NCBI GenBank assembly: GCA_014058105.1
Contig: JACGCM010000560.1
Location: 2,480,001-2,544,000 of the forward strand
DNA from: Kingdonia uniflora
Lineage: Eukaryota > Streptophyta > Magnoliopsida > Ranunculales > Circaeasteraceae
Direction: 5' to 3'
DNA length: 64,000 nucleotides
In this document: positions 1 to 9,879 of the stretch, in pieces
Position numbering within the stretch: position 1 is the first letter of the stretch
How the letters are laid out: every line of letters begins with the position of its first letter
The notes under the pieces: model-generated
Seen by the model: the letters and a program-made list of their open reading frames with translations, nothing else
The model's database searches: none
What the model was told of the DNA's origin: nothing
Made by a program: the position numbers and the translations under genes

Positions 1-229
1 CTTCCGCAGCAATACGAGTTTGACCGCATTGACACCGTCCTAGAGCGGAGTACAAATGAGATACCAAAGAGGGGTGTTTATCATATGTACAAGGTGCATT
101 GGGTGGGAAAGCCCGATTCAGAGGACTCATGGATTTCAGACGCATATTTTTGACAGAGAGACCCGATCCTATTTTCCGATTACACCGACCGGTTGAATTC
201 ATGGTCGGATTCTTCTGCAGACGGAGGGT
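1..229 (+). pseudogene. Ty3/gypsy (A1) pol C-terminus with chromodomain-like tail
   Basis: Frame 1 reads from the window edge through FDRIDTVLERS and VYHMYKVHWVGKPDSEDSWI, then meets a TGA at 151-153. The same frame continues past the stop toward the LTR. The pattern (aliphatic-rich start, Y-x-V-x-W-x-G, acidic residues, then S-W) is that of the chromodomain that follows integrase in chromovirus-type gypsy elements and is thought to steer insertion to heterochromatin. A near-identical segment lies at 29936-30110 in element A2, so both belong to one family. Only the 3' end of this copy is inside the window. A polypurine stretch (about 221-228) precedes the LTR. Confidence 0.75.
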
Positions 230-230
230 T

Positions 231-572
231 TGATGTCACACACCCCACATAGGGTCGTCTACCCACCGTGTGGCATATGTTTTATATTTTTCTTTAGCTT
301 AAGCTCTGTTGGAGAGGTCCAACGGAGCTTATTAGCAATTTCCTAATTTAAGTAGAATTCTATTTTCAATTAGAATTAGGGTTCTTAATTCTAACCCCCT
401 TGTGTTCTATAAAAGGGTTGTCTAGGTTATTAGTTTCTTAGTTAGTTAATTCAGTTAAAGTTGTCTTGTTTAGAACAAGGTAATTAATAAAATTAGGGTT
501 CCTCACGAACCTAATTCCTTTAGTTAAAACTGGTGTTTTCTTAATTATTGGCTTCCGCGTAATCAGTTTACA
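231..572 (+). repeat. 3' LTR of gypsy element A1
   Basis: Starts TGATGTCACA directly after the polypurine stretch and ends GTTTACA. It shares with the A2 LTRs (2555-17719 and 30152-30351) the TGATGT start, a TATA-like TTCTATAAA box, the AATAAA...TTAGGGTTCCTC segment and the GGCTTCCGCGT near the end. It is longer than the A2 copies (342 versus about 200-218 bp) and much diverged. The matching 5' LTR lies outside the window, so no target-site duplication can be checked. Confidence 0.75.
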
Positions 573-766
573 TTATATTTAGTCTGTGTTTTTAGCTTGT
601 TATTTTTCCTTTTATTTTATATTTTGAATAGACTCTATTCTTTGCTATTTGGCGTGGGAGAACATCTCTTACATTTTATTATTAAATGTGGGTGTGACAT
701 TTAGCCATAGTTTGTTTATGCCCCTAAGCTATGGTTTGATATTAATATTTAGAATTTCTTCGCTAG

Positions 767-851
767 GTTAACTGCATCCTATAAGATGTTAAATTCACGG
801 ACCAACAGCGCTTTAAGCAATTTGTTTCCCAAAGCAAAGCAAAGCAAGAAT
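767..851 (+). pseudogene. PREP1: Presequence protease PREP1, exon piece (RFKQFVSQSK)
   Basis: After an acceptor-like CTAG (763-766) the + strand reads VNCIL, a stop, then DVKFTDQQRFKQFVSQSKA. This matches the middle/C-terminal half of plant presequence protease, the M16C metallopeptidase that degrades cleaved targeting peptides in mitochondria and plastids. The TAA interrupts a position that in the family is a glutamine (CAA to TAA). The end of the exon is degenerate: there is no clear GT donor after the KQEW residues. This is the first PREP1 exon in the window; earlier exons must lie to the left, beyond gypsy A1, which sits in the preceding intron. Confidence 0.8.
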
Positions 852-947
852 GGAGGAACCTATCGAAATCCATGCAAATTAGAGGTGTTTAGGATCTTAA
901 CTTCTTACTCTAGGTATTTCTTTTATAAAATTGATGTTTGTCTATAG

Positions 948-1043
948 AGCCGTTTAAGAGGCAGCAGTCATGGTATTGCTGCTGAAAGGATCGATGCAGA
1001 GTTAAATATTGCTGGATGGATTGCGGAACAAATTGGCGGTCTT
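948..1043 (+). pseudogene. PREP1: PREP1 exon piece (RLRGSSHGIAAERIDA)
   Basis: An acceptor (CTATAG, ending 947) is followed by SRLRGSSHGIAAERIDAEL and then NIAGWIAEQIGGL, a well-conserved PREP1 segment that directly follows the exon at 767-851 in the family. The open frame fades after GGL, where a conserved stretch of about 20 residues is missing or unrecognisable. The next PREP1 exon is 29 kb downstream at 30387, because gypsy A2 and everything nested in it sit in this intron. Confidence 0.85.
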
Positions 1044-2554
1044 AACTTATTTCTACTGTTTCAGAGTAAATTGACTCGTAATCTTGTTTCTATTCCTAAT
1101 TAGTTATTTAGTGAATTACTGCTGGATACGTTAAATTATCATTGCAGTAGGGATTTTAAACAAGCTTATATTAAGTCTTTTCGCTTGGATTAATGGGATT
1201 TGCAGATGCTTGGTTACAGATATCATCCTATGATTTGCATTTGACCAATTCCCAACCAGATTTTTACTGCATTTTTAGTGATTCTCAATCTCTAAATTGG
1301 AGTAGATCTTGATTCATCACTAGATGCACCTGGATATAAGGTATCAAGGTCAAGCTTTACAGGCCTTCCGAACTCCATGATCAATATAACTTTAAAATCT
1401 ACTATTTTGTTTGGTCTATAAATGGACTTGTGTCTAGGAATGGTTGGAAGAGTAAGCATGCATTTGGATCTGGTTTGGACAAGAAACTTGAGATCAAATC
1501 TTCACACTTGCATAGATATTGGTCTGGCCGATTTTATTCCCTTAGTGTCCAAAACAATACATCCATTATCCACTTCATTCCATCTCCAATTCCTACCCTT
1601 TGTCCTTAATCTTGTATCTTGGCCTAACCAGTTTTAGATAGATTCCCCAAAATTTTCCTACCCTTTGTACTAATGGGAACTTTACATACGAAATGCATGA
1701 TCATTCAAGAAGATGCTTAATTTAGTAAATAAGTAATTAATGAAGATGTACTTATTTATTGTTGTTGGTCTCCGTTAGTAAAGTTTACTGAAATCTCGGT
1801 TAAGAGCTGCTTTCACGCCAACTAACCTGTGTGTATAAACTGTTGTTAGCCTGTGTTCAAAAATTGGCATAATCAAAAACAAGTTAAGGAGATTAGAAAG
1901 AGATCAAAACACTTATCGGGATATGATCGAGTCTAGTGCATGCATACTATCTCCTTAAGACAGATTCACCCCTGCGACAGTACTTTGCAGGATATAATCG
2001 GCCCCTGTCTCCCAGGATACAGCGATCAGTCGCAGAAAGAAGAAAACACTTCTATCTCTCTGCCAAATGAATCTTGATTGCGTCTATTTTATCTCTTGAA
2101 AATTACTCAAGAAACTCTGAAAAACTGATTATTAAAAAATGAAAACGAAGTTAGGTTATATAGAGTATAAGTGACTCTTCACCAAGGGTCACACCTCAAG
2201 TTAGTGTCTCTTCACCAAAAGGTCACACCTCAAGTTAGTGCTTATTCACCAAGGGTCACACCTCAAGTTAATGCCTCTTCACCAAAGGTCACACCTCAAG
2301 TTACGACTCTTTACCAAGGGTCACACCTTAAGGCACGAGTCTTCACCAAGGGTCACACCTTAAGGCACACCTCATGATGTGTCTGTTGGAGACAACTCAA
2401 ATCACGCACATTACAACTCATAAGTAAACTCTTACTTATAATTTAGAGTTGTGTAACCTACATACCCAATGTGGTACAAAATAAACCACTAAGATATAAA
2501 CCATTCAAACTAAGGATAAAACCACAAGGTTTTTTTTCCAACATAAACTGATTA
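1044..2554. other. PREP1 intron remnant, no gene seen
   Basis: No convincing coding sequence. It is AT-rich DNA that I interpret as the left part of the PREP1 intron later invaded by A2. It contains the 33-bp minisatellite described separately. The short ORFs here have no family resemblance that I recognise. Confidence 0.5.
2174..2372. repeat. Minisatellite, about 33-bp unit, 6 copies
   Basis: The core ACCAAGGGTCACACCT recurs at 2181, 2214, 2248, 2281, 2313 and 2345, a period of 32-34 bp. The first four units are followed by CAAGTTA and the last two by TAAGGCAC, so two sub-variants are present. The ORF crossing it is only the repeat translated. Confidence 0.9.
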
Positions 2555-2652
2555 TGATGTAGCACATCCCTAATGGGTCATTTCCCACAGTAGTTGGCAT
2601 CTTTATCTTTAGTTCTATAAAGAGGGGCTCCCTTTAGCTTTTCCAGCAGCTA
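2555..2652 (+). repeat. 5' LTR of gypsy A2, left part (split)
   Basis: Begins TGATGTAGCACATCCC and aligns with the start of the LTR at 30152. It includes GGGTCATTTCCCAC and the TATA-like TTCTATAAAGAGGGG. It stops abruptly after TTTTCCAGCAGCTA at 2652, where the Harbinger element begins, and resumes at 17600. The flanks of A2 do not show a clean 5-bp target duplication: GATTA is on the left and (A)TTACT on the right. Confidence 0.85.
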
Positions 2653-3429
2653 GGTGGTGTTTGTTTTTAAGGTGGTGTTTCTTTCTGCTGAATTTTCTTT
2701 TAACAGCTGAAAAAAAATTCAGCAGTGGGTTTTGTGTTTCTTTCACTGCTGAATTTTTTTCAAAAAACCAAATTCAACCAGGAATACATGCTTAAAAAAA
2801 TTTAGCGCTTTGAAAAAAAATTTATGCCTCAATTGCCCTTGTCTTCAACGCGCCTCACCACCTGAAGAACCAAATTTAGGGCAAGGAAAGACGTGAATCT
2901 CTCATCTCTCTCTCCAAATTTAGGGCAGGGAGCTTCAATTCGTCAAGGTTAACATTTTCTCTCTCTCTCTCTCTGCGATTTAGATATTTTTATTGGTTTA
3001 TTGTGGTTAGCTTGTGATGGGGTAGTGATTTAGAGCTATGGGGTAGTGATTTGTTGTTGTTGTTGTTGTAGAGCAAATGTTGTTGTTGTATTTATTGTTA
3101 GGTTTATTTGTTGTTGTTGTTGTTGCAATGTTTTTCCTTCCAACCTCATGATCAGATGATCTGTTGTTGTTGCTGTTGTAGAGCAAATATATTTTAGGAA
3201 GAATTTGTATGTGCATATGTTACTTCTTTTCCTCTCATTCTGTTTTGCTATTCTTTTTCTTTAGTTGGATTAATTATTCTTTAATTTAACCAAAAAAGAA
3301 GTACAATTGAAGCTAGAATTACCAAGGGAATGATATAGGTATAATATGAAATGGGGTTTGACTAGATTTCATTATTAATCATTATTAATCACAACAAAAA
3401 GATCCCCAAATTCCAAAATTCAATCATCA

Positions 3430-3690
3430 ATGCATCTTTACATTGTTGATGCCTTGCTGCATTGCTGTATTCCTATATGCTTTGAGTGGTTACCTGTCCA
3501 AACGAAATTTATAATAACTACTTTACATTCTTTGATTATAGAAATAGGCAATTTATAGACAACCATGTTGTAAATAGGGATGTTTTTAAAGACAGATGTA
3601 ACAAGCATTAGTCTTCCTTGCAAAGATAAGAACTTCCCCACATATCTATTTGCCCTTAAGCCTCTTGTAGCTTTGAAAAACTAGTAGTAC
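3430..3690 (-). pseudogene. LINE (L1-type) reverse-transcriptase fragment
   Basis: The minus strand reads GKFLSLQGRLMLVTSVFKN followed by IPIYNMVVYKLPISIIK. This is the thumb/post-RT segment typical of plant L1-like LINEs (W-K-x-x-x-L-S-x-x-G-R ... S-V-L-x-x-I-P-x-Y ... P-x-S-I-I). It lies inside the left arm of the Harbinger element and no other LINE domain is visible near it, so it is an isolated, 5'- and 3'-truncated remnant or was picked up by the transposon. Confidence 0.65.
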
Positions 3691-4071
3691 CTCCATTGAC
3701 TAGGATTGAGATATAGGCACTGCTTAGAATATACCTAATCCATGTCTAGTATTAATGAATCAAATTTAAGTAATCTGTTATTTCTTTGCTGCATATTTGA
3801 TATGTTATTTGTTTCCAGTATGTTTGCTTCATGTTTGATCTGTTATTTCTTTGCTTCATATAGTTGCCCATGACCAGTTATTTGTTTGCTTCATTATCTA
3901 GAGCTCAATGGCCATGGAACTTAGGGGGTGTTTTTGTTTTATTGCTATGTTGAGTGATTGATTCATTTGTGTGTTTTGATTTAAATTGTGGGGGTATCTA
4001 GAAATGGAGCATTGCATGTTTAGAGTTTTCCAACATAAAGCAGTCTAGGATAATTTGCAGGGTTTCCTACC

Positions 4072-4578
4072 TGTAATGGCGTATTTTCCAGGAGGAAAAC
4101 TTTCTTCAATACTCGTTCGCAAGGACTGTGCAATAAATAAGAATTAACTAAGGTTTTACGTGGAAAACTCAACAGAAACTGAGAAAGACCACGACCTCGA
4201 GGAAGATTTTGTGTAAAATCTAGTAGATGCTAGTTATTACAAGTTTCTGAGTATTGCGTAAGTTTAGGATAGAGTGGCGTCCTAAATTTTTGTCCCATAG
4301 AACCTATTCTCTGCCTATATTTATAGCATATATAGGCAATTTTACAAAAAGAAAATCTCCTATTCCAGAGGTAATGGGCGAACTTTGCGGATCTCTAACA
4401 GTTCATTCTTGACCGAGCTATAATGGTTGCTTTTAATAAGTCGAGGACTCCTGGAATCTTCTAGAATGCTGAGCTGTCTTCGACTACAGAGTGCTGAGCT
4501 AACTTCGACTTCATAGGGCTGAGCTATCTTCGACTACAGAGTATTGGCTTTATCGAATCTGGGGAATATGATACTATA
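4072..4578 (-). repeat. 3' LTR of the Tat element
   Basis: On the + strand it starts TGTAATGGCGTATTTTCC and ends GATACTATA. It pairs with 15498-16006, sharing CACGACCTCGAGGA, the TATATTTATAGCATAT box and a triple repeat of TTCGACTACAGAGT-like segments. The two LTRs differ at many positions, so the insertion is not recent. The terminal CA is mutated to TA here. Confidence 0.9.
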
Positions 4579-5649
4579 ATTTCCCAATTCTCGACAAAAG
4601 TACTTGTAGTTGTGTTGAGAAGAAAAACTGGAATATGAAGAGGTGGCCGAGCTGTGCAGAAGTCAGGAGATGTCATTATCGAGGTCAAGGTGAGCTGTAT
4701 CTAGTCATGTTAATTTCGAGGTAGAATTAATGTGCGCATTGAATGTAATTGAAGGATGCTAGGTATAAATAGGGGTTTTATTGAAGGTAGATAATGGTGT
4801 TTGAGGGATGAGGTCACCCCAAGTATGGTTATTAATGAAGGTTGGGGTTGAAGACGGTGATTTGTCGGGTAAAAGTGGCGTAGGAGGAAAGATGAAAATG
4901 GGTTTTGTGATCGGAGTAGAGCAGCGAAGTGGAAACAAAGAGCAAACATGAATGAGATGTTTTTGTTGGAGATGATGGGAGCATCATGCGTATGTGAAGG
5001 TAATGTTTGGAGTCAGTTTGGAGGTGCAGAGGTATTTGTATTTACTGGCGATAAAGATACGAATATGGGATGGGCGTCCAGGGATCTTGCAGAACATGTG
5101 GTTTGTTTGTAATTTTTTGTTGCCTTTTCCTGTTGAAGCATCTCGTTAGAAGTTCAGTAACTTGAGAGTCATTGATCTTTGAGGACCGGAAAGAGTCTTT
5201 TATGTCTGATTCAGGTAAAATATAGACAAGGTAAATATTGACATGTCGAGGAAATTAGCAAGAAAAGTGAAATTGCAATATAAGACAATAATACTTAGTA
5301 GAAGTGAATAAACTCGAAAGAGATTGATATCAAATGTGAGAAATGATTGTAATCGAATGTGAGAGATATCGAATGTAAGAAATGAGTTGCAAATAAATTA
5401 ATGTGTGTTTAATCTATTATTTTGTGTTTTTGTTTGTCGAGTATTGAATATAGTTACAATGTATGATAGAACTTGATCGAATAGTGGCAGGTATGCAAAG
5501 TCAAATGTGTATTGAACTATCGAATGTAGGTAAATAAAAATGTGTTTAAACGACGTGTGAGTAAACATAAAATCAACTGATGTCGAAAATGATCCCTTAA
5601 ATATAGGTATTTTTGAAAATATGATATTATAAGGGAACGTTAATACAAA
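4579..5649. other. Tat element: spacer between 3' LTR and antisense genes
   Basis: No family resemblance seen on either strand. For a + strand transcript of the antisense genes this stretch would be the promoter/leader region. The short minus ORF at 4710-4949 shows no motif I can name. Confidence 0.4.
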
Positions 5650-6111
5650 ATGAATATGGCGAGATGTTTTCCATTAGGTGATGGTATGAAGTATAAAGAA
5701 AATGATGTATATTGGTTATTGGAAAAGATGGAATGTTCACTGACAGAGATGAATGTGGCTGTAGATATTCTTCGAGAGTTGGAAGGTCTGAAGGGTGAAT
5801 GTAAAAATTTATTAAAGGGTATAAGATTAAGAGTGAAAGATGTCGAGAAGAAACATATGAAACGCAGTACTCGACGAACTAGAATGTCGTCACGTGGTGT
5901 GACGAGCAATCACATGAGGGCTATAAATATGTCAGAGGTAGGCGACTGTTCAGATCAATCGCAAATTGAAGAAAATTTTGAGGGAGAGAACTGTTATTGC
6001 TCGTTGCTGCAGTTGTTAGATACGATCGCAAAGGAGGAAATTGGCATGCTGATTGAAAGGGCGAAGCGAGCGAAGGAGAGGGATACTAAAGCTGCATGGG
6101 AACAAGGTTAG
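5650..6111 (+). CDS. Unidentified 153-codon antisense ORF of the Tat element
   Basis: ATG at 5650 after an in-frame upstream gap; the stop at 6109-6111 follows AACAAGGTTAGTAAT, which also resembles a splice donor (AAG|GTTAGT). The product is charged and helix-rich, with KYKENDVYWLLEKMECS near the start, a Lys/Arg-rich centre (MKRSTRRTRM) and a C-terminal acidic/basic helix (IERAKRAKERD). I see no catalytic motif. It lies upstream of and on the same strand as the antisense gene at 7269-9119, so it could be a 5' exon of that gene or a separate additional ORF. It is the longest uninterrupted frame here and is kept open although the sense genes are broken. Confidence 0.45.
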   Translation: MNMARCFPLGDGMKYKENDVYWLLEKMECSLTEMNVAVDILRELEGLKGECKNLLKGIRLRVKDVEKKHMKRSTRRTRMSSRGVTSNHMRAINMSEVGDCSDQSQIEENFEGENCYCSLLQLLDTIAKEEIGMLIERAKRAKERDTKAAWEQG

Positions 6112-7268
6112 TAATTTGTTTTTGTTTTCTTAGTTTTGTTTGTGTACAATTTGCTTCATGAGTAGATGAATTGTATGAAAAGTGATTAATAACGTCTAAC
6201 GAAGTAGAAATAAAAGAGAGGGGAGAGAAGTAAATGAAAGAGAGGGGATAAATAACGACGGAGGTGTTTTTGGGAGTGTAATTTGGATTTTTTTGTAGCG
6301 GTGATTTTGACTTGCGTGAAATGGGAGGGGAGAGAAGTAAATGGGGTGTTGTAAGTATGGCTCTGTGAGAGGAGATGATTATGAGGGAGCGAGATACGCG
6401 AAAAGGTCTGGGATTGTGTGGTTTGGTCGCCGAATTTCACGCCAGAGAATGAGAATTTGTATAAATGGAAATAACTAGTTCCGGCAGGAAAAGTGATAAC
6501 GTCCTCGAGAAGCTATTCGACTTCCTATAAATTTGATAAGAAGATAATAATTAACGAGTTTATCGAGTTTATTGAATTAAATGAGATGAAACATCGAGAA
6601 CTTATTAAATTGTGTATAAACGATAAAAATTCTAAGTATAATAATCTGATGTAGATTTGATCGAAAACTATGTAAAAGTATAAGTGTTAATGATTGTAAC
6701 AGATGGTAAAGTAAATGATGAGTTGAAGAGTAACCTCAACAACGAAATCTATTATGAATATGTATACGTAAGAATATGTATATATGTATCACATATGTAA
6801 AATTCTAACTACGTTAAAAATATGGAATCTGATGTATAGGTTCTTAAATGGCTTAACCCAATTTAAATGATGATAAAGATATATTTGAGAGTCTCGAAGA
6901 TGTAGTTCCTTTGATGATCAACTTGAGAGTCTCGAAGATGTAGTGCCTTTGATGATCAACGTGAGAATGTGTGTGCAACAGTTAGGAGGGAGATACAGGG
7001 TAGGTTTGAGTAGTGCAGATACAAGGGGTAGGGAAGAGTTTAGGGAGTCCCTAGTGTGCATGAAGTACCTGAGAAAGATGTGAGTGATACTGGTGTAGAT
7101 CATGAGCCTCAAGCGAGTGATTGAGAAGGGAGTGGGAATGGGGAAAAAGATGTTGAAGAGGATAAAGAAGCCTGTTATGGAGAGGGTTTAGAGACGAAGG
7201 AAATTATAAGCTTTAAAAAGAAATGTGGTATCCCTGATGATGTTAGATTAGAGAAGTATCAATACTAA
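6112..7268. other. Spacer between antisense ORFs, with a 38-bp duplication
   Basis: Contains a direct duplication of a 38-bp unit beginning TTGAGAGTCTCGAAGATG (6885-6922 and 6923-6960). From about 7080 the + strand reads an acidic stretch (EKDVSDTGVDHEP, then EGSGNGEKDVEEDKEA) broken by two stops and leading into IPDDVRLEKYQY just before the ATG at 7269. This may be the decayed N-terminus of the antisense protein. Confidence 0.45.
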
Positions 7269-9119
7269 ATGATCGACCAGGAAATACCTCTAGATGGTAT
7301 TCTTGTTCATCGAGAACAGATAAAGATAGGATTAAAGTTACCCCTCAGGGCGGATCAGAAAAAGTTAATGAATTTTTTTGATGTAGCCCCAGGTCAATTC
7401 AATCCGAATGTATATGATTTATTTAGGGTATGTGGTACGATAAATGGTAGACTGAAAGCTAGATGGGAGGTGGTAATAACGGTAGATGATTTATTTGTAT
7501 ACTATACGATAAAAACGAACCTAAAGTTAAAAGGGTATTGTTACTGGGCGAGGTTTTTGAAGAGATTGATGTTTTACGATATGGTATCCGCTGGAGGTCG
7601 ATATACCGAAGACCGATTGCTAGTATCTGGAAATTATGAATTTGATCCTAAAGATCCAAGGGAGCCACTTAAAAGAAAAGCGTTTCATCTAGGTCTATGG
7701 TTAGGTAACTTAAATGTTTAAGTTTATGAATTGTCATATGATATGGATTTGAAGATAAATAAATTTTTTGTCTATTTTGTGTTTGCAGCAGTGAAGGAGA
7801 TCGGGATGACAACAGTTGTAAACGAGAAGTTGTACAAGAGAAGGGAAGGCTTTTTTGGCATAATTAATAATTTAGCAACGAATCAAGATCAGTTTAGTGA
7901 GATTTTTCAAGAAGCAAGATTAAAAAGGTCGAGAACCATAGGTGTTGAAGTGTCAATTATCGAAGGAAAGATGTCAATAAAAAATAAAAGAGTTACAGAT
8001 GCAAGTTTGCCGTTGAATAATCCGTTGTTAACAGGTTATAACACAGATACTGAGATTGATGCAATGCAGGAGGAGTCTCTAGGAAAAAATAAGAGGAAAA
8101 GGAAGATAAATGTTGACAAATCTTCGTTGCTAAATTCGAAGAGAACTACTCGACAATCATCATCTGAAGGTGCCGAAGTTTCAGACAAACCTGCTGTGGG
8201 GAATGGGTTACCTTCACAAAGTTCAAGCAGTGCCATTCCGAAGAAGACTACAGGGACTGCGAAGAGGGGGTTAGGGGAGGAGTTTAAAAAGGAGATGGCA
8301 GAGATGATGGAAAAATTTTCTTGGGGGTCGGAGGAATTGAAGAAAAGGATGGCAGACTGTATGGTGGGTATTGACAGCTTGGATACATTTCTAGGCGAAG
8401 CTCAGGGTAACTTGCCGAAGGTAAGAAATTTTAAAGCTTATGCTCGAATGAAAAGTTTGGTAAATCAAATAAATAATCATTATATGACTTTCATGCAGAT
8501 TAAGACGGTGATGAGTCAAGCAATGGGACGTGTGGAGGGTAGTGGTGATCTGGTTGATCAGTTGGTTGCGTACAAAAACATCGAGAAAGAATTAACTGTT
8601 GAGGACACAAAGTTAAATGCGACATTAAACAGGTATAAACTTGAAGCGAATAAACCGAAGGAGGCAGCTTTGGCGGAGGAAAAGAAAGTGCTGGAGAAGG
8701 AAAAGAAGGAAACATTGGCTTCGTAGAGAAAGGTGTTCGAGAAAAAGTTTGACGATGCTCAAAAAACAATGGAGTTGGAGCCGGAGAAAATGTTCATTGA
8801 ATTGAAAACTCGAATTAATGAAGAAAAGTTGCAAAGATGCCACAAAGTGAGGATTCACTTTAAGGAGCAGTTTGATGAGTTTGAAGAGAAAAAGAAATAT
8901 TACAAAGGAGTCGTGAAGGTGGGAGGGCTGCCATGTGATGGCAGTTCTGATGACGAAGTACCACCAACTCCGGATGCGCATGGTGGATTTGAAGTTGTCG
9001 ATGAAGTAAAGATGATGGGGTCGAAGGGAAAATTTGTGGGGGATGTAGCAGATGTGCCGATTCTCGAAGGTCCTGTGAATGAAGAAAAATCTCCTTCGGA
9101 GATGTTAATTTTAGAGTAA
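7269..9119 (+). pseudogene. Antisense gene of the Tat element: Transposase_28/gypsy-type-transposon-like domain plus coiled coil, one intron
   Basis: Exon 1 (7269-7704) contains [30 protein letters not shown], a cysteine (CGTINGR) and GYCYWARF. This is the pattern I know from the plant 'putative gypsy type transposon'/Transposase_28 family: PL...L, aPgQl-PN, then aromatic repeats. Joining 7704 to 7789 across a consensus 84-bp intron keeps the frame (phase 1). Exon 2 is Lys/Glu-rich and predicted helical/coiled coil from about 8260 to 8900, ending in an acidic tail (SSDDEVPPTPDAHGGFEV) and stop at 9117-9119. One in-frame TAG (8724-8726) interrupts it; otherwise about 588 codons are open. Function unknown; such additional ORFs are reported in Tat elements. 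The real start may lie upstream, since TAA directly precedes the ATG. Confidence 0.7.
7705..7788 (+). other. Predicted intron in the antisense gene
   Basis: Donor TTAG|GTAACTTAAATG and acceptor TTTTGTGTTTGCAG| flank 84 bp of T-rich sequence that contains stops in the exon-1 frame. Splicing joins codon G|CA in frame (LWLG to AVKEIGMT). Phase agreement plus both consensus sites makes this convincing. Confidence 0.7.
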
Positions 9120-9288
9120 TGATCATTATTTTGAGAAAGTTTGTAACAAATGGTCAGTGGCACCGAAAACAGTTTGAATTCTGTGTGTGAATGATGTGTT
9201 TGTTTATTTTAACCTAGTAATGACTATTTATGTTGTTTTAAAAAAAAAAAAGTTGTAGTAGATGTGATAGAAGTAAAGAGCTCTAGTA

Positions 9289-9820
9289 TCAGATAAATTC
9301 TTGTAAAGTATATATTTGGGACAACTCGAAGTAGTAAAAAGACTTTGTCAGATAAATACTTGGAAAGTATATATCGAAGATAAGTCGAATTAGTAAAGAG
9401 ACTTTGTCAGATAAATACTTGTAAAGTATATATGGAAGACAAGTCTAAGTAGTAAAGAGACTTTGTCATATAAATAGTTGTAAAGTATATATGAAAGACA
9501 AGTCAAAGTAGTAAAGAGACTTTGTCAGATAAATACTTGTAAAGTATATATGGAAGACAAGTCGAAGTAGTAAAGAGACTTTGTTAGATAAATACTTGTT
9601 AAGTATATATGGAATACAAGTCGAAGTAGTAAAGACACTTTGTCAGATAAATACTTGTAAAGTATATATGGAAGACAAGTCAAAGTTGTAAAGAGATTTT
9701 GTCAGATAAATACTTGTAAAGTATATATGGAAGGCAAGTCGAAGTACTAAAGAGACTTTGTCAGAAAAATACTTGTAAAGTATATATCGAAAGCAAGTCG
9801 AAGTAGTAAAGAGTTTGTGT
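9289..9820. repeat. Nine tandem copies of a 59-bp repeat
   Basis: Units begin TCAGATAAATACTTGTAAAG at 9289, 9348, 9407, 9466 and so on, every 59 bp, and end AGTAGTAAAGAGACTTTG. Copies differ at a few positions each. The array lies between the stop of the antisense gene (9119) and the 3' end of sense pol (about 9880), i.e. in the 3' untranslated region of both convergent transcripts. Retand-type elements are known for an amplified tandem repeat in this place. Confidence 0.95.
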
Positions 9821-9879
9821 ATAACAAAATGTTTATTTGATTCGAAGTAAACGATTACAGTGGATCATCTATAAAAAAT

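Noticed and set aside
2171..2377. 68-codon ORF as a small protein
   Set aside because: It is the 33-bp minisatellite translated; the repeat structure explains the open frame.
8500..9163. Minus-strand ORFs at 8500-8769, 8625-8981, 8860-9126 and 8900-9163
   Set aside because: They are shadows of the Lys/Glu-rich antisense gene on the + strand, giving Phe/Leu/Ser-rich translations without motifs.
9289..9820. CRISPR-like array
   Set aside because: The units are contiguous 59-bp tandem repeats with no unique spacers, and they lie inside a plant retrotransposon.
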